Shown piece by piece: positions 9,672 to 24,600 of a DNA stretch of 64,000 nucleotides. Every line of letters begins with the position of its first letter. Position 1 is the first letter of the stretch. Below the pieces are notes generated by a model. The model had not been told where the DNA came from. It was given only the letters and a program-made list of their open reading frames with translations, and did not search any database. Source of the stretch: Trileptium ribeirensis (lineage: Eukaryota > Nematoda > Enoplea > Enoplida > Thoracostomopsidae); the NCBI GenBank assembly GCA_030248225.1, contig JASANE010019471.1, forward strand, positions 62,001 to 126,000. The letters run 5' to 3'. A program made the translations under genes and the position numbers.

Positions 9672-12600
9672 GTGAGTGTTTAAAAATATTGTTTGATATT
9701 TTATTTAGTTGTTTTGCCGGCCGGGTTATGTCAAGGCGAATGGGCTCTCGAGGACACGTCTCGTCCCGAATTTGAGGGTCAATAGGGGTGGCAATATTCT
9801 TTCTACATAACGACACAGTATGGTACATAAAAAGAAAAATATTATGCGTTGTAATATAAAACAGAGATTATGTCGAGAAAAGCAGCAACGATGAAACCTT
9901 TGGAACGAAAATAGCTCCTTAACTAAACACAGCAGTATTAGAGCAGCACTGTACTATATATAGACCTTACGTGTCTTAAATTTTCGGCGTTCGTCACTGT
10001 AGTGAGAACGTCTTCCATTATGCGTCGCTGTATGTGGATATCGATGTTACGTGTCTTGGATTTTCGTCAGTCCGTCACTGTAGCGAGAACGTCTTCCATT
10101 ATGCGTCATTACGTGTACATATCGACGTTACGCATCTGGGGATTTTGGCAGTCCGTCACTAGAGTGACAACGTCTTCCAATTTTCATAACTGCGTGTACG
10201 TACATATAAACCTTACGTGTCTGTGGTTTTTGATCTGTGCATCACTATAGCGAGAATGCCTTCCATAATGCGTCACTGCGTGTAAACAAAGTTCATCCGC
10301 CATTCATTCAGCACAAACTAGTGATTGTCGCTTCGCTTCCTCTTCCCGCACAAGTTACTAGCTTGATACTCTACGTGTGTTTCAGTAGAATCTTGAAAAT
10401 TTTGTGCTGTCTAGTTGGTCTTTGGTTAAAACGAACTATTATGATTATAATCCTATCATTTAACAGTAAAATGTAGTCCATACTCTCAGTGTATCATAGT
10501 CTGTTGCAGAGACGTTATTTAACTTCAGCACGTAATGATTTACATCAATATTGTGGTACTTGTAGCAGTGTATGCCTGATAAGTTGGCTACATGCGCTAC
10601 ACTGTATGTGTTGTAGTTCAGAATTCAAATCTGAAATTTTTTATTTAATGAACAAGTTATATGATGCTTTAAATATCCGGTTAAATACGTTGAATTGGAC
10701 AGTGCGTTCTAAGTCTCTTAATAGATGAAAAATTGCTAAACTCAGGCGGCTCATTTGATGTTATTTTGCTGACGAGAGATTACAATAAGTACATCATATC
10801 GGGTCTATCCTTCCACACACAGTGTATAATATTGCGTTAAAATTTCGTTTTTATGGTTTTCAAAATACAGTCAATTCAATTGACTATATTATTTCAATGT
10901 ATGTTTCAACCGAAACTGAAGTGAAATGTGATAATTTTCAAACAAACTTTTTTTGTAGCAAATCTGTTCCCGATTTTATGTAGGTATTTCGTTTTCTTTC
11001 ACCGGTACACGATTAAATTTGAAATCTCGGTGTTTCTAAAGTCTCACTATCAAACAATATTGCCACCTATGTTGAGTTGAACCATATCGATTTAAAAAAT
11101 ACGATCAAATAAATTTACTGCAGGCTTTCGGGCTCGATCGGCGTTTAAGCTGATCCAGTTGAATCGCAAGTTTGGCTTTCTTTCGAAATCACGGGTGATC
11201 GTTGATTTGTGCGCTGCTCCGGGCGGATGGCTTCAAGTCGCTGCGAACACGGCACCTGTGTCGAGCTTGATCATCGGTAAGCCATTTGCGTTGGATTGCA
11301 GTTTTAATCAACATTCAGGGATTGGACAAATACTAGGCATATGGACATATATGTGCCCATAATTGTTACCTTACCGTAATGGTTGGATGGAAAACCTTAT
11401 ATATTCCCCCAACCCTAGTGTCGCGCAGTTTTAGGAATTATGAGCAAAAATTGCCATTTGTGTTGGATTGCAGTTTCAATCAACATTCAGGGATTGGACA
11501 AATACTAGGCATATGGACATATATGTGCCCATAATTGTTACCTTACCGTAATGGTTGGATGGAAAACCTTATATATTCCCCAACCTTAGCGTCGCGCAGT
11601 TTTAGGAATTATGAGCAAAAATTGTCATTTGTGTTGGATTGCAGTTTTAATCAACATTCAGGGATTGGACAAATACTAGGCATATGGACATATATGTGCC
11701 CATAATTTTGTTACCTTACCGTAATGGTTGGATGGAAAACCTTATATATTCCCCCAACCTTAGCGTCGCGCAGTTTTAGGAATTATGAGCAAAAATTGAG
11801 GGAGTTCGGAGAAGATTCTTGGTTGCCCTGGCGAGACCATCTACCTTCCTTTAAGCTGATGGACCCTGGGCACCTATTATGTTGTGTTAAAATTATAAGC
11901 TTTTTACTACGTAGTTATATTATTATGTCACGTTGTGTTTTCTTTGTTTCATCTGCAATAGAACACATAAAATAATTCCATTTTGGTTCTATCTATTTAA
12001 TTTCTTTCTGTCATAGATTGGAAAATGCATTCTTACGAACCTGTTTTGGTTATAAGTTATGCAATGTCACATCAGTCAATTTCGCTTAATTTCAAATAAT
12101 TTTTGGTTAATCAATTTTATCTTCACAAGCTTTTGAATTAAGAAGGGATAAGGGAATTTATATTTCCTAAAGTGCTTTGAATTCATGACAATAGTGAATG
12201 GAGCATTCGTGTCCGACATGACCTTGAATAAGTTTGTTATGTTGGAATTAGAAGTTAATCTGATCAGAATCATGATTATTTCAACACCACTGGCTTTGTA
12301 CTGCTGAATAGTGTTGTTTTGATTTCGGGAGTGTCCTTAGCCATGCGATTTCTTTTAGAAATAAAAATTAGGGGCTTTGGATATGAGTACTCTCAATTAT
12401 GGCTGGTCATAAACTAAAAGTATCACTGTGTGCTATCAATGTGGCTGTTAAAATTAAAGTGTGTGCGTTTGAGATGGTATATACATATTTATTTGCATTC
12501 TGACGGAGTTGGAGAGCATTTTTGCTGCTCCATCAGCATTAGTTTCCTATTTTTATCGTTAGCGTTTTCCTAATTCTATCGCTGATGAAAAATATTTATG

Positions 12601-15600
12601 AAATATACGTGTCTAACATGATTTTTGCTTGTAAATGTACTGTTAGCTTAATAATTGTATAAATTTGTTTTAGGAGTCGATCTAGTACCAATTCGTTCGA
12701 TCCCCAATGTTATAACGTTGCAAGCTGATATTACAACCGACGGCTGTGCCAAAGTGAGTCATTGAATCTTTGATTGTTTATTTGGATTTGCAGAGAAATG
12801 ACTGTCGCCTTTAAGTTCGAGGTTTTATTGTCAAAATTTTATCGTTAAACATAGAACAAAAGGTCGTGGTTTCTGCGCCGCGCAATGAACAGAATCTAAA
12901 ATCAATTTGTTCTTTTGAGTTTGCTCAAACTTGTTCCATGGATTCATCATTCGCAGCCGTCCTGTGTCATCGGATATTATTCTTGAACACAGGTTTTAAA
13001 CAAATGGGCCATCATAGCGGCGACTTTTTAAGGCATGCCTAGGTGTAATAATTTGTCTACAAAAGCATTTTTAGCGGCTTTGCTCTTTGTTGCTGTTGCC
13101 CTGTTTAGCACTCTAAATTTCAGCGTTACATTCAAATGTGCTACTTGGTTGTTGTTACGACGTTAAGTATTGCTAATGATATTATACATTTTTTGAGTGC
13201 GTAAACATTTAATTACAACAAAAATATTCTATTAAATTCTATTCAATGATTCTATTTAATTACAATAATTATTATTCTATAAATTACAAATATTTTTCTT
13301 TTTTAAGTCGGAAATAAGACAACATAATTCTGGTCTGTCCTCAGCCCTCTAAAAAGTGCAGGGGAGTCCCCATGTTCATTCTTGGGGAAAAATTAAAAGT
13401 GGGGGGGGGATAAATTTTGTTTAAAAATACTAAATATTTCCATATTTTCATGCATTTTTACTACCTTGAATGTATTTTCAAACCAAAAACGATATCTTAG
13501 CATTATAACTAATGGTAATTAATGTTTAAATACAAACAAAAAACATAAATTTTCAGACAAAAATTTTTTGGAATTAGTTCGACATGGGGGTTTCGGCCGA
13601 ATGGGGGGAAGGACATGGGGGAAAATCTCACGAACATGGGGATTTGGAAAGTGGGGGGGGGCAACTCCCCCACTGTGGACAGGCTGGTAATTATTGAAAT
13701 TTCAGTTTCCCTCGATATAAACTAACTTGTATATTATTTTTTTTATATTTATTGTGTGCCAAAAAATTTAGATAAGTAAAGTGTACAACTAATACTGGTC
13801 AGGTTTTGCATCTGCCGTGTTTTTGCAGTGATATAACCATACATTCTCAAGCTCTTAGTTCCGAGAAGGGTTAGCGTGTGCTTCGGAGAGGTAAGTTAGG
13901 GTTGGGATGGTCTGCGGGTGATAAATTTTTGGAACTAAAATTTGTTTCTAATTTTCGTCAATTTTTCCTTAATTTCTGCCAAGTCCATCTCAATTTTAGC
14001 CTATTTCCCCTGGTTTTGCCTATTCTTCCTCGTTTTGACAACTATTGTCAAAATTTTACGGCGGCGAGGGTGATGGTGCAGAGCATTAGTGGCGTCAGGC
14101 TCTCCCCAGAAGGAGATCTTACGTCTCCACTGAAACCGGGGGGGGGTGGCAGGATTCTGCTAAGGAGCGTGAACTGGGGGTAGAGGGCTGGTTTTAACTG
14201 AGCATCAAGATTTCAAAATTTAATATTTTTCAACGGAAAACACTATAATTGTTAATAAATAGCGTCAGCAACGATGCAAAAACGTCTTCATCGGGTTTAA
14301 AACCAACTTTTCAGCCATTTTTTGCTGAAATTAACCAAATTTTTAACATCAGAAAGGATTACTTAAAAAAAATTTTGTCAATTTTTTTATATCTTGTCGG
14401 AGTGTTTTTGCCGAGGAAGTCAAAAAATTTTACCGGGGGTGCCTAACATTTTCCAAGGGCCTCAACCGGGGGCACCCGTTTTTGCCAAGGACCCCCATCC
14501 CTCACTTTGGAGAAGCCAGACGATCGACGTGACACCGAAAGGGTTCGAGCCTTAGGAGTATTCCTCCTCTGACCATGTATGGTGATATAATCATAAATTT
14601 GAGTCTTTTTGGGCCCGATATAGATGTCCCGAAGGAGTCCGGGTCCAAATCGGAAAAAAGATGCATTTCAGAGATCATAAGGTATTGATTGATTTTAAAC
14701 ATGTACAGATCGCCGTATGTTGATGACTAGTTATGCTGTATACAACCTTTAATCGGTGGTTCGTCTGTACAATATATCCGACTGCGCGATCGTCTCTATT
14801 TTCAAATTTTTATACTTAATTTAATATATTTATACTTATTTGTAATTGCATTTTGGAGCGGTTATTTTGGAAATATGTTCATGCTTTTGCCTCGCAAACT
14901 ATTATTTTAGTCGTACAAAATTAATGCTAACGCTTTTTTATGCGGAATAAAAATATACTACTAACTCGCCAGGGTGGAACGGAGCGACTGTGGTTTCATT
15001 AAATTATCATTTTGTTTAATCACATGTAATAGCCGGTGTTTGATACGTATATAACACCGTAAAACCTCACAAACCCTGAATCCGTTGAAACTCTTAATAA
15101 CTCGTCGGGTGTAAACCCATCGAAAACAACTGAAAAAACATTAAGTATTTTTGTTCTGTTCTGTAAATAACCGAACCATCGTATTCAGCTTATCGGCAGC
15201 CCTATAATTAAAGACAATTTTTGACGACCTGTATATACGCAATACGTAACCAGACAACTGAACACAGACTATATTCCGGAAATAAGGTTCATTGACCCTA
15301 AACCCATTGAGACCGCGTGAAAAGAATTCAAATATGCACCCTGGGCTGAAGATAGCCAAATCATTGCATTCAGTCGTATGAAATACCTATATAGACCATT
15401 CTTCATGTCCTGCAAGCAATACATAACCAGACAAATGAAATCACGCTCGATTTTGGTAATGGGTTCGTCAACGCAAGCATCTTGAAAACCCATGAAACTG
15501 TGTAAAATAGTCAAGTTGCACTCCAGATAGCAAAACCGTTATATACAGCGTGTTTGATAACCTAACAGATACTCGTTGTGAGGTAAAAACAAGCAATAAC

Positions 15601-18600
15601 TCGGGGAAATCTGAAAAATCACTATTTCTGGCAAAGAGTCCATGAACCATATTCGAGCATATAGCGGCCCAGACAGTGGTCCCACAAAAAATTCGTAGTC
15701 AGCCAAGTTGTAGAGCTGATTCTGAGTTTGATGTTCATTTTCATTTTTCGATGCGAAGCCTGTGTCGCGAGGTATGTGTTGCGAAATACTGGTTCCCGCA
15801 TGGCCGGATTTGGCAAGAACCCTTAAAAACCAGTTTTTGCCGTTTTGACCACGCATATTGGGTCGAAAGTGTTTGCGTTAAACTAAATGGCACATCGTCG
15901 TCACTTTCGCTATCGAATAGAAAAATTTATCGAAATCTGAAGATGGGTTATGAATGACAGCGACAGACAAAAAAGGAATTTTTCCGCCTGGTGCCCTCAG
16001 TGGAAACTCCACTCACTTCGTTTCAATTATTTATAACGTCTCTGAGTGTACGAGACCATGAACTTCTTTCTGTAGCTGGGTTGTTGTTGTTGTTGAACTG
16101 AACTCTGCAAAATTTATCGACATTTTGAATTCAGGTGCACGAATTTTTTTATTCTTATGGATTTTAAAATTCATTTATTCTGACTAGCAGCAAATGCATG
16201 GGGTGCTATCGGCTAGGAAATAGAACAACTGAGCTGGAAGAGTCTAGAATTTGGCTAAAATGTCCAAAATCAGAAAAATTGAGTGAAAGTGGGAGCAACT
16301 ATTTCATTGAAATTTTATTATTGTTTGAAAAAATAATTGAATTTCGTGCTTCATTAACGATGTGGCTCAGGTATATAAAAAATTGAAAAATGGTTTGAAC
16401 AAAGAACAAATTTTAGTTTAATACATGATAATAGCTTTAATTTAGACCGTGTATGTGCGGCAGAATTTTATGCATGTTTAAGGTATTGTCACTACATTTT
16501 TTCTAGTAAATCATGCTACTCTACATATGTGACTCCAAATTGGTCGATCCAGCGCATTGTTTGTCGGCTCAGTCCTACTCATTCGCTAGCATATCATCGT
16601 TAGTATGCAAAAGGTCATAGCTACGTTTCTTCCTCATTTCTCCAATTAATTTTGTTTATTACGAATATTGATAGCTGTGTAATTCTGCTTTCGGATAAGT
16701 CTAGTATTGTCGTTTTATCCTGAACCGACTATCTGGCTCAACCGTTTTGATAGCTCCGACACTTTGACTGTGTGATTACGTTATCGCATAGGAACTTCAT
16801 CGCTGAAAAGGTTAAGACGTAAAATTTTGAAATAGCGTCTTATTGTACGTATACGTATATCTGAGAAATTCTTCGGAAAATACCGTGGAAGTAGCTGTGA
16901 ACCACAGGGGCAGCCCTGGGAAAAATTGATAATTTTACACTTGCGAATGCGCAGGTATCCTCTGGTTGCATGGATACATTAAGTAAGTAAAAGTACATCT
17001 GGATTTTTTAATAATTATTTAATATTTGAAAATGCCTTATGCAGCAACTGTTGTAAGATGCATGCACGAAGATGGGAAAAGACTGCTACAATCGATTAAA
17101 TAGATTTTATATAGATAAATAAAGTCTAATATAGATTTTATTCTACCATGTCGTTTTGCTAGAATCGAATCTGTCCAAATCAATCTATGTAAAATCAGTT
17201 CCAGTTAATTTAAATCTAAATTTCTAGCGTTTATTCTAGTAGAATTTATTCGATATTTTAAACAGTGCAATGAACTTAAATAATCTTAAGCATTCTACAA
17301 AAACACAATAAATCGTACTTAATTTGGGTCGTTTCTAATAGAATTGATTCTTTCTGGAATTGATTCTAGCATATACTTTCATCATCTCGCTGCGCGCATC
17401 TTACAGTAGATGCCGCATTATACTGTTTCGAAAGTCATTGATACAAATGTTTTATTTTAGGCAATCGCTAAAGAACTTCAAACGTGGAAAGCCGATTGTG
17501 TACTTCACGACGGCGCGCCGAATGTGGGTCAAAACTGGATTCAGGATGCATTTTCGCAAGGTTTGAGATCGCTTGAGTTGTTATCAGGATAAACCTTAAA
17601 CATCTACAAGATTGGATTCTTCTTTTGACCTGAACTTCTATATTTAGCACCGTTTTAAAATATCGTGGAATATCGGTTATTTTTTTAGTCGAGCGATGCT
17701 GCAGGTCATAGTGTCGTGGCTAAAAATAAGTGTAATAGAAGATATTCGAAATTTTACAGTTTTGAAATTTATGTAATTGCGCTAAAATCAAAACCATCTA
17801 AATTTTGAATGATTACTATTTTGCAATAATTTCGGGCCGTGACTGTGCATAAATATTTATATTAAATATATATTGTTGTTTTGGACAAGTTTATACATTC
17901 AAAGGAGCCAAGCGTAACTATCATGGGTAACGATATATGCCAATCTAAACGCTTATAAGGATAGTGCGGACTTTGTCCGCAATCGTTGTGTTCACTTATT
18001 TAAACGCAGGCAAACTAAGAAGCTATTGAAATTCAACCCTGAAACAGTAGCTGATACCTTTACTGTGGTGATAAATATATTATGAGAACGCTGTTGGTAG
18101 AAAAACTTAGCTGAACGATTTTTGCTAATATAATACTTTTCCGAGGTCCTTATAGCATTGAAATTCAACCCTGAAACAGTAGCTGATACCTTTACTGTGG
18201 TGATAAATATATATGAGAACGCTGTTGGTAGAAAAACTTAGCTGAACGATTTTTGCTAATATAATACTTTTCCGAGGTCCTTATAGCATTGAAATTCAAC
18301 CCTGAAACGGTAGCTGATACCTTTACTGTGGTGATAAATATATATGAGAACGCTGTTGGTAGAAAAATTTAGCTGAACGATTTTTGCTAATATAATACTT
18401 TTCCGAGGTCCTTATAGCATTGAAATTCAACCCTGAAACAGTAGCTGATACCTTTACTGTGGTGATAAATATATATGAGAACGCTGTTGGTAGAAAAACT
18501 TAGCTGAACGATTTTTGCTAATATAATACTTTTCCGAGGTCCTTATAGCATTGAAATTCAACCCTGAAACAGTAGCTGATACCTTTACTGTGGTGATAAA

Positions 18601-21600
18601 TATATATGAGAACGCTGTTGGTAGAAAAACTTAGCTGAACGATTTTTGCTAATATAATACTTTCCGAGGTCCTTATAGCATTGAAATTCAACCCTGAAAC
18701 AGTAGCTGATACCTTTACTGTGTTGATAAATATATATGAGAACGCTGTTGGTAGAAAAACTTAGCTGAACGATTTTTGCTAATATAATACTTTTCCGAGG
18801 TCCTTATAGCATTGAAATTCAACCCTGAAACAGTAGCTGATACCTTTACTGTGGTGATAAATATATATGAGAACGCTGTTGGTAGAAAAACTTAGCTGAA
18901 CGATTTTTGCTAATATAATACTTTTCCGAGGTCCTTATAGCATTGAAATTCAACCCTGAAACAGTAGCTGATACCTTTACTGTGGTGATAAATATATATG
19001 AGAACGCTGTTGGTAGAAAAACTTAGCTGAACGATTTTTGCTAATATAATACTTTTCCGAGGTCCTTATAGCATTGAAATTCAACCCTGAAACAGTAGCT
19101 GATACCTTTACTGTGGTGATAAATATATATGAGAACGCTGTTGGTAGAAAAACTTAGCTGAACGACTTTTGCTAATATAATACTTTTCCGAGCTCCTTAT
19201 AGTAATTTTCTATTTAAAAGTTTTCGTTTTCATTTATATTTAGGTGATTCACGAATTAATGCCGGATTAGTGTATTGTATTTTTACAACTTCCGCACATA
19301 ATTTCAGCACAACTTACACTTTCGTCGCTCAAACTTGCAACAACTATCCTTCGTAAAGGCGGCTATTTTGTAACGAAAGTGTTTCGCTCGAAGGATTACC
19401 CGGCACTTCTGCCGGTATTTGAAAAGCTGTTTCGAAAGGTGAGCGAGAAGACCCGAGACAATGGTTGTGACGAAAATAATTGTGATGGTAAATGTTTGAG
19501 TATCAGGATCGCTGGTGTGGTCTCTGTCTCGTCAAGCCCTATTCGAGCGTGTGACTGATTTATAAAAGGACTGTGAGACCGATATGTTGTCGTTTGGTTT
19601 AACCGGATTCCACTGTAAAGGCAAAAAATGGATGATTGGTCATAGATTTAGCAGAAACTGTAGATTATCAATGGTTGTGATTTTGTTATAGAGCATTGTT
19701 GTTGTTATTTATGTGTGCTGACCAGACTCTTGAGACCGATTTTAGCATGTTTTAAAAACACACTCGCTAAAAATGATTGTTTGTCCTGTTTATTTAACGT
19801 ACTGGTTAAGAAAAGTATCGTAATGTACCCGGGTGCTATCAAACCAAACAACGTGTTGCTTTGAAGCTACTTGTTATGGAGAAAGTGTTGAGTCTTATGA
19901 TGGTTGTCATATTATTCGGATTCAACACATATTTGACAACAGAAGCAAGTGAGCCGTTGCAACGATGCGCCATGGCAGCTCGGTAAAGGTCGTGGCTCTG
20001 CATTCTTGCATCTGTTGCACGGTGTTCTTACGAGTAGGAATAAGTGCTTAATGCTGGCTTATTATGCTGGCCTGTCCACGAAATCCCCCATATTCGTGAG
20101 ATTTTTTCCTGTATGTCACCCCATTCGGCCGAAACCCCTATGTTGAACTAAATCTAAATTATTTTATCTCTCTAAATTTATGTTTCCTATGCGCAAATTT
20201 TTTAGACATTAAACATTGAATTATTTGTATTATTTTATCGCCTGAAAATACTTGTATGACAGTTAAAGTACATGGCAATGTTAAAATATTTTGCATTTTA
20301 AAGTAAAATTCCCTTCTCCACTTTGAAATTTCATCCAGAAATAAACATAGGTCCCCCCGAAGTCCTTTACACGCTTTTCGGAAGGTTATGGATAGGCAGT
20401 TATGCGCAAGTAAACTTAACTTGACCCCACCAACTAGTTTTTTAGGTATTACGAAACTGTTTTGACCGATTGCAATTTGGCAGAAATTTGTTTGCGAACA
20501 CAGTGATCTGCGATTGAAATCTAGCAATTTTGTGTTCGCGAAATTTAAATCACAATGGTCCGGTTTATAGTTAATTACTTTGTACCAGCTCTATATAACT
20601 AAGGCTAGGATATATGCAGTGTGTCAAAGTTCTATGCTGAAATTAGCGACACTCTTCAAATGGACCGCTATGTAATACAGGACACGTTTGTTAGAACGTG
20701 GCGGAGTAGTCTTGCGCGCGGTTCTGCCCTACTACTACAGAAATGCGTGATCAACTCGCATTGGCACCTTAATTCTTATATTTGGAGTCGTCTTTGTTCC
20801 AAACATTTAGATCCGAATTTATATATCAAAGTCGAGACCATCTAGGTTCGCAAATATTAACGAGCAGAGTTATAGAAACATAGATCACACTATAACAGGC
20901 TTCATGTTGGCTTAATGACCCCAAAAATTATTGTACAACCCGAACCGTCGGGCGAAGCATTAAGATAAGTTCATTTCGTTCAGTCGTTTCTGCGCTGACG
21001 CTAAAATCTCTTTGCTGCGACACATTGTAGCCACATAATTTACATATTATTACTAAATTCTGTAAACAAATTATATCCCGAATTTCAATACTTGACAGTA
21101 CATATTGAGATACTTTTTATTACGGAGTGGTTAGATTGCAAAGAGATTAACTTAACCGAACTACAGGTTCTTATTTAATGCATGTAAAATTTCAATGCCA
21201 AGCATGGGGGCAAAAACTTGAAATCTAGTAAGTCGGGTGCTGTAGTGTTGAAAATCTAAAATTTGGTCACTTTGTATAGCCCATTCTGGTCATTTTAGAG
21301 TAAAAAGTCAAAAAATAATTTAATTTGTCATAGCCTCTGCAACACCAAATCTGGCACGTGCCAGAAATGAGTTCGAGCTATTATAATTTTCAAATGGTAA
21401 TTTCTGGTGGGTACTATACTGGTTTAAGCTAACTGTCGTAAAAGCATGTGGGGTCCATCGCGTTTCCATGGAGTAGTATGGCACTCAAAATCGGACGATT
21501 ATACTGTGGTGGTACCTGGATGTCCTAATAATAAAACTGTAACTAAAATTGTTTGTAGTGAATCACCCTAGCTTAAAATAATTAGTGTACTATTCTATAA

Positions 21601-24600
21601 TAGGTTAGTCATTTTAGGGATTACTTAATACTGCATGCGATTCGAAGCCCAAAGGCCCAAATTCCATTCATCGTGGCGCCGAATCCAAATCCAAAATGAC
21701 CTTTTGGAAGCTACGGTCGCGGCCAGAAATAAGTGCAATCAAAACCGATCGATATAATAGCAGTGTATAGAAATTTCGTTTAATCGTAATCGATCGAAAT
21801 TTTGTTTAATCTAAATGTCGATCGATTATTTGCCCTTATTTCTGAGCGCGACTGCTGTTTGGCAGGTCATATGTCCCTTGGGATAGCGCTGTGTAGTTGC
21901 TGTCGTTAGCAGTGGTATCTTGAGAAACTCGTGACCGCCGTTCATACTAGTTTCTCAGCTATGCCGGGAGGTCTCATTGTGGTTCTTAAGTCACCGGAAA
22001 TCCAAAATTCGTCGATGATTTTCAGGTACATGTAACGAAACCACAAGCGTCGCGTAATGAGTCGGCTGAAATCTTCGTCTACTGCGAAAACTATCGTCAG
22101 CCGGATAAAATCGATCCGGATCTTTTGGATCCAAAAGTTGTCTTCAAGGACAGCGAAAGCGATGGCGCTAGCCAAACCGACAAAATTTCGTAAGTGCCAC
22201 GGTGTAGTTGCTTCAGCTTTACGGAATTGATTTAATGGACTGAAATACAACAAATGGTATATAATGTTAAATTTCAATGTGCGACTGAACGATTAACAGC
22301 TATAGTTCCCTATTGCACATTTAATTATATAGGGATTTATAAATGACTTTCCTGGTTTACTATTGCGCTATTATGAATGCTATCAGCATGGAGGAGATAT
22401 TTTTGTAGGCTGCAAGTGCAAAAATATTCATTAAATTTTTAATGATATCATGTAGTTATTTTAATTATTTAAAATAGTATTGTCATTGTTTATCTTCGAC
22501 TGAATTGGTTTTTATCGGATTGATCATAAGATTAGTAGCTGAGGCGACAACGCTTTTGTATATATATGGTCTTACCCCCACCCTCCCAAGTATGACTTGG
22601 ATGACCACAAGCTATTTATGGGATATTTTCTAACCCTCAAGGTTTATTGGTGCGGGGTTGACAAACATTCAGGTTCTTTGGGGGTTAGATTACCATCGAT
22701 AGATTATCGGGTAGTGTACCATCCATAGAACCTTGCGGTAGCTACAACGAATTTCGGGGTGTGCGTAAAAAGCCACACGAATTCACAACGTTTTGTAATG
22801 TTAATTCAAAAATTTCGTAAAAAAACTTTCCTGCGCGACTGTGAGTACCGCAATTTGATTTCCACGAAGTATTTGAGTGTTGCGTCGCACGTTTGTGACT
22901 AGATCATCAACTAAAGAACCCAAAAATTATAAACAGTGTTTTTACCAAACTAACATGGGGGATTTTGCTTGCACGGGTCTAAATTAATATTCGACTCCGA
23001 AGGACCATTCCGCTGTATCATGAAAATTTGAAATTTAAAAATATCCCAGATGAACGTTTAGTTAATTTATTTATAATTTATTACTTAAAATAGATTTAGT
23101 TTATTTATAAATTAAGATCATGTAGCTAAATCGTTGTATCTCAGTGGAGTGTCTCGCGTCGAAATAATATATTCTTGTTTAGGGTCAAATGATACTTCGA
23201 TTACATTTACAGCCATTGCGCCACTATTGCTTTTGTTTCAACCACAGTTTCTTTTTCTCTTCGTATTATTAATACTACAATACGAAGATATCAAAATTTT
23301 GGTTGAAATGTAATTGCACACAAATATGAGGATTATAATACGTAATAATATCATTTATTGTCTGCAGAATTTTTTTCGCAGCGTTTCCAAATTGATTTCT
23401 GATAAATCGAAGCGGAAACATCCAAAAGCGCTCGGCTACGATGATGACGAAATCGACCGAACGCCGTACAAAACGATTACCGCGTCCGAATTTGTGGTCG
23501 GCGACAATGGCTTGGTTAATGCTTTGAGCAAATGCTCGGAAGTAAGGCATGTTTGGTAACACCGAGAGCTGCTTGATAGACCACTCTGCTGACTAAATTT
23601 GGTGGGCCCCAAAACAAGGGTGGTGTCTAAGTAGATTGTTTCATGAGCATGGCTGGGATACCGATTTGGTGATCCAAGAACGACGGGTGGTGTAGTCGTG
23701 ATTATGACTCACTATCTGGGGCATAAGTTTGGAGAGAGCGAGAAAAAGTTCGAAAATGACTTCAACTTACCGCGGCCCTAATATAGAAAAATTGTAGAGT
23801 GTTACAGTCTTCAGCAGAGTTGACTATCATTGACTCTTGCTAATACTTATCTTTGGTGAAATTATGATGTAAAAAATTAATGTTATTCCCTACTCTCTGT
23901 GAAAACAGAAAGATAAGTCTAACTTTAGGTTTGTTATTCACATATACGTAAACTATCCACTTGATTCGTATTGTGGGGGTGGAGAATTATTTAGGGGTTC
24001 CGGGTTTAATTTCGAGTGAGGGGCGTCAAAGTGGTAGGATAGAATAAATTTTGTTCAATGTGCTACGCTGTTTAACTGCGCTCAAGTACTTGAGACTGTC
24101 TTACAAATATTTTCAGACTTTAGTGTTTAGTACAATGTTTTAACTAGTTAATTTTTAGAAAATATTTTGTATAGCAGAAAACATGGTTTTAGGGGTATTA
24201 ATAAATGAAAGATTTCGCGTAATCAATGGGGAAGGCAAACAGTGGTTTTGCAAAGATGAGAATATTCAACGCTATGCTCGGGACAGGCCACAATGCCGTA
24301 TACGATTGTCTTTGTGCCTTACGAGTAGACCGTATAACAGCCGTAAGCTGTAATGCCGGATTGAGGCTCAGTTGGAAAAGCTACGGAAACTAAGACGTTA
24401 CACAATAGTGAAGAAGTGTCTTAACTAAGAGTTATCGTAAGTGATCGTCTGCAAAATATAATAGTGCTCACTTTTAGCACGAGCGACACATGGATTGAAA
24501 TTTATGCACCGTGACATTTCTAAAAATTATTATTTTGCATTTTTCTAGTAATGATTCTCGAATAAATCTAATTTAGTGAATCTTGAAGGAAACAATATCT

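Noticed and set aside
14525..14560. tRNA B-box-like GGTTCGAGCC
   Set aside because: No cloverleaf, A-box or acceptor stem could be paired around it.
18024..19203. CRISPR array or hammerhead ribozyme satellite
   Set aside because: There are no unique spacers between units, and neither strand of the unit holds the CTGATGA plus GAAA core of a hammerhead.
20159..20527. 122-codon minus-strand open frame
   Set aside because: Runs across MITE M1 copy 2; frames at the same place in other M1 copies are not conserved.
23275..23562. 95-codon minus-strand open frame
   Set aside because: Antisense shadow of FTSJ3 exon 7.
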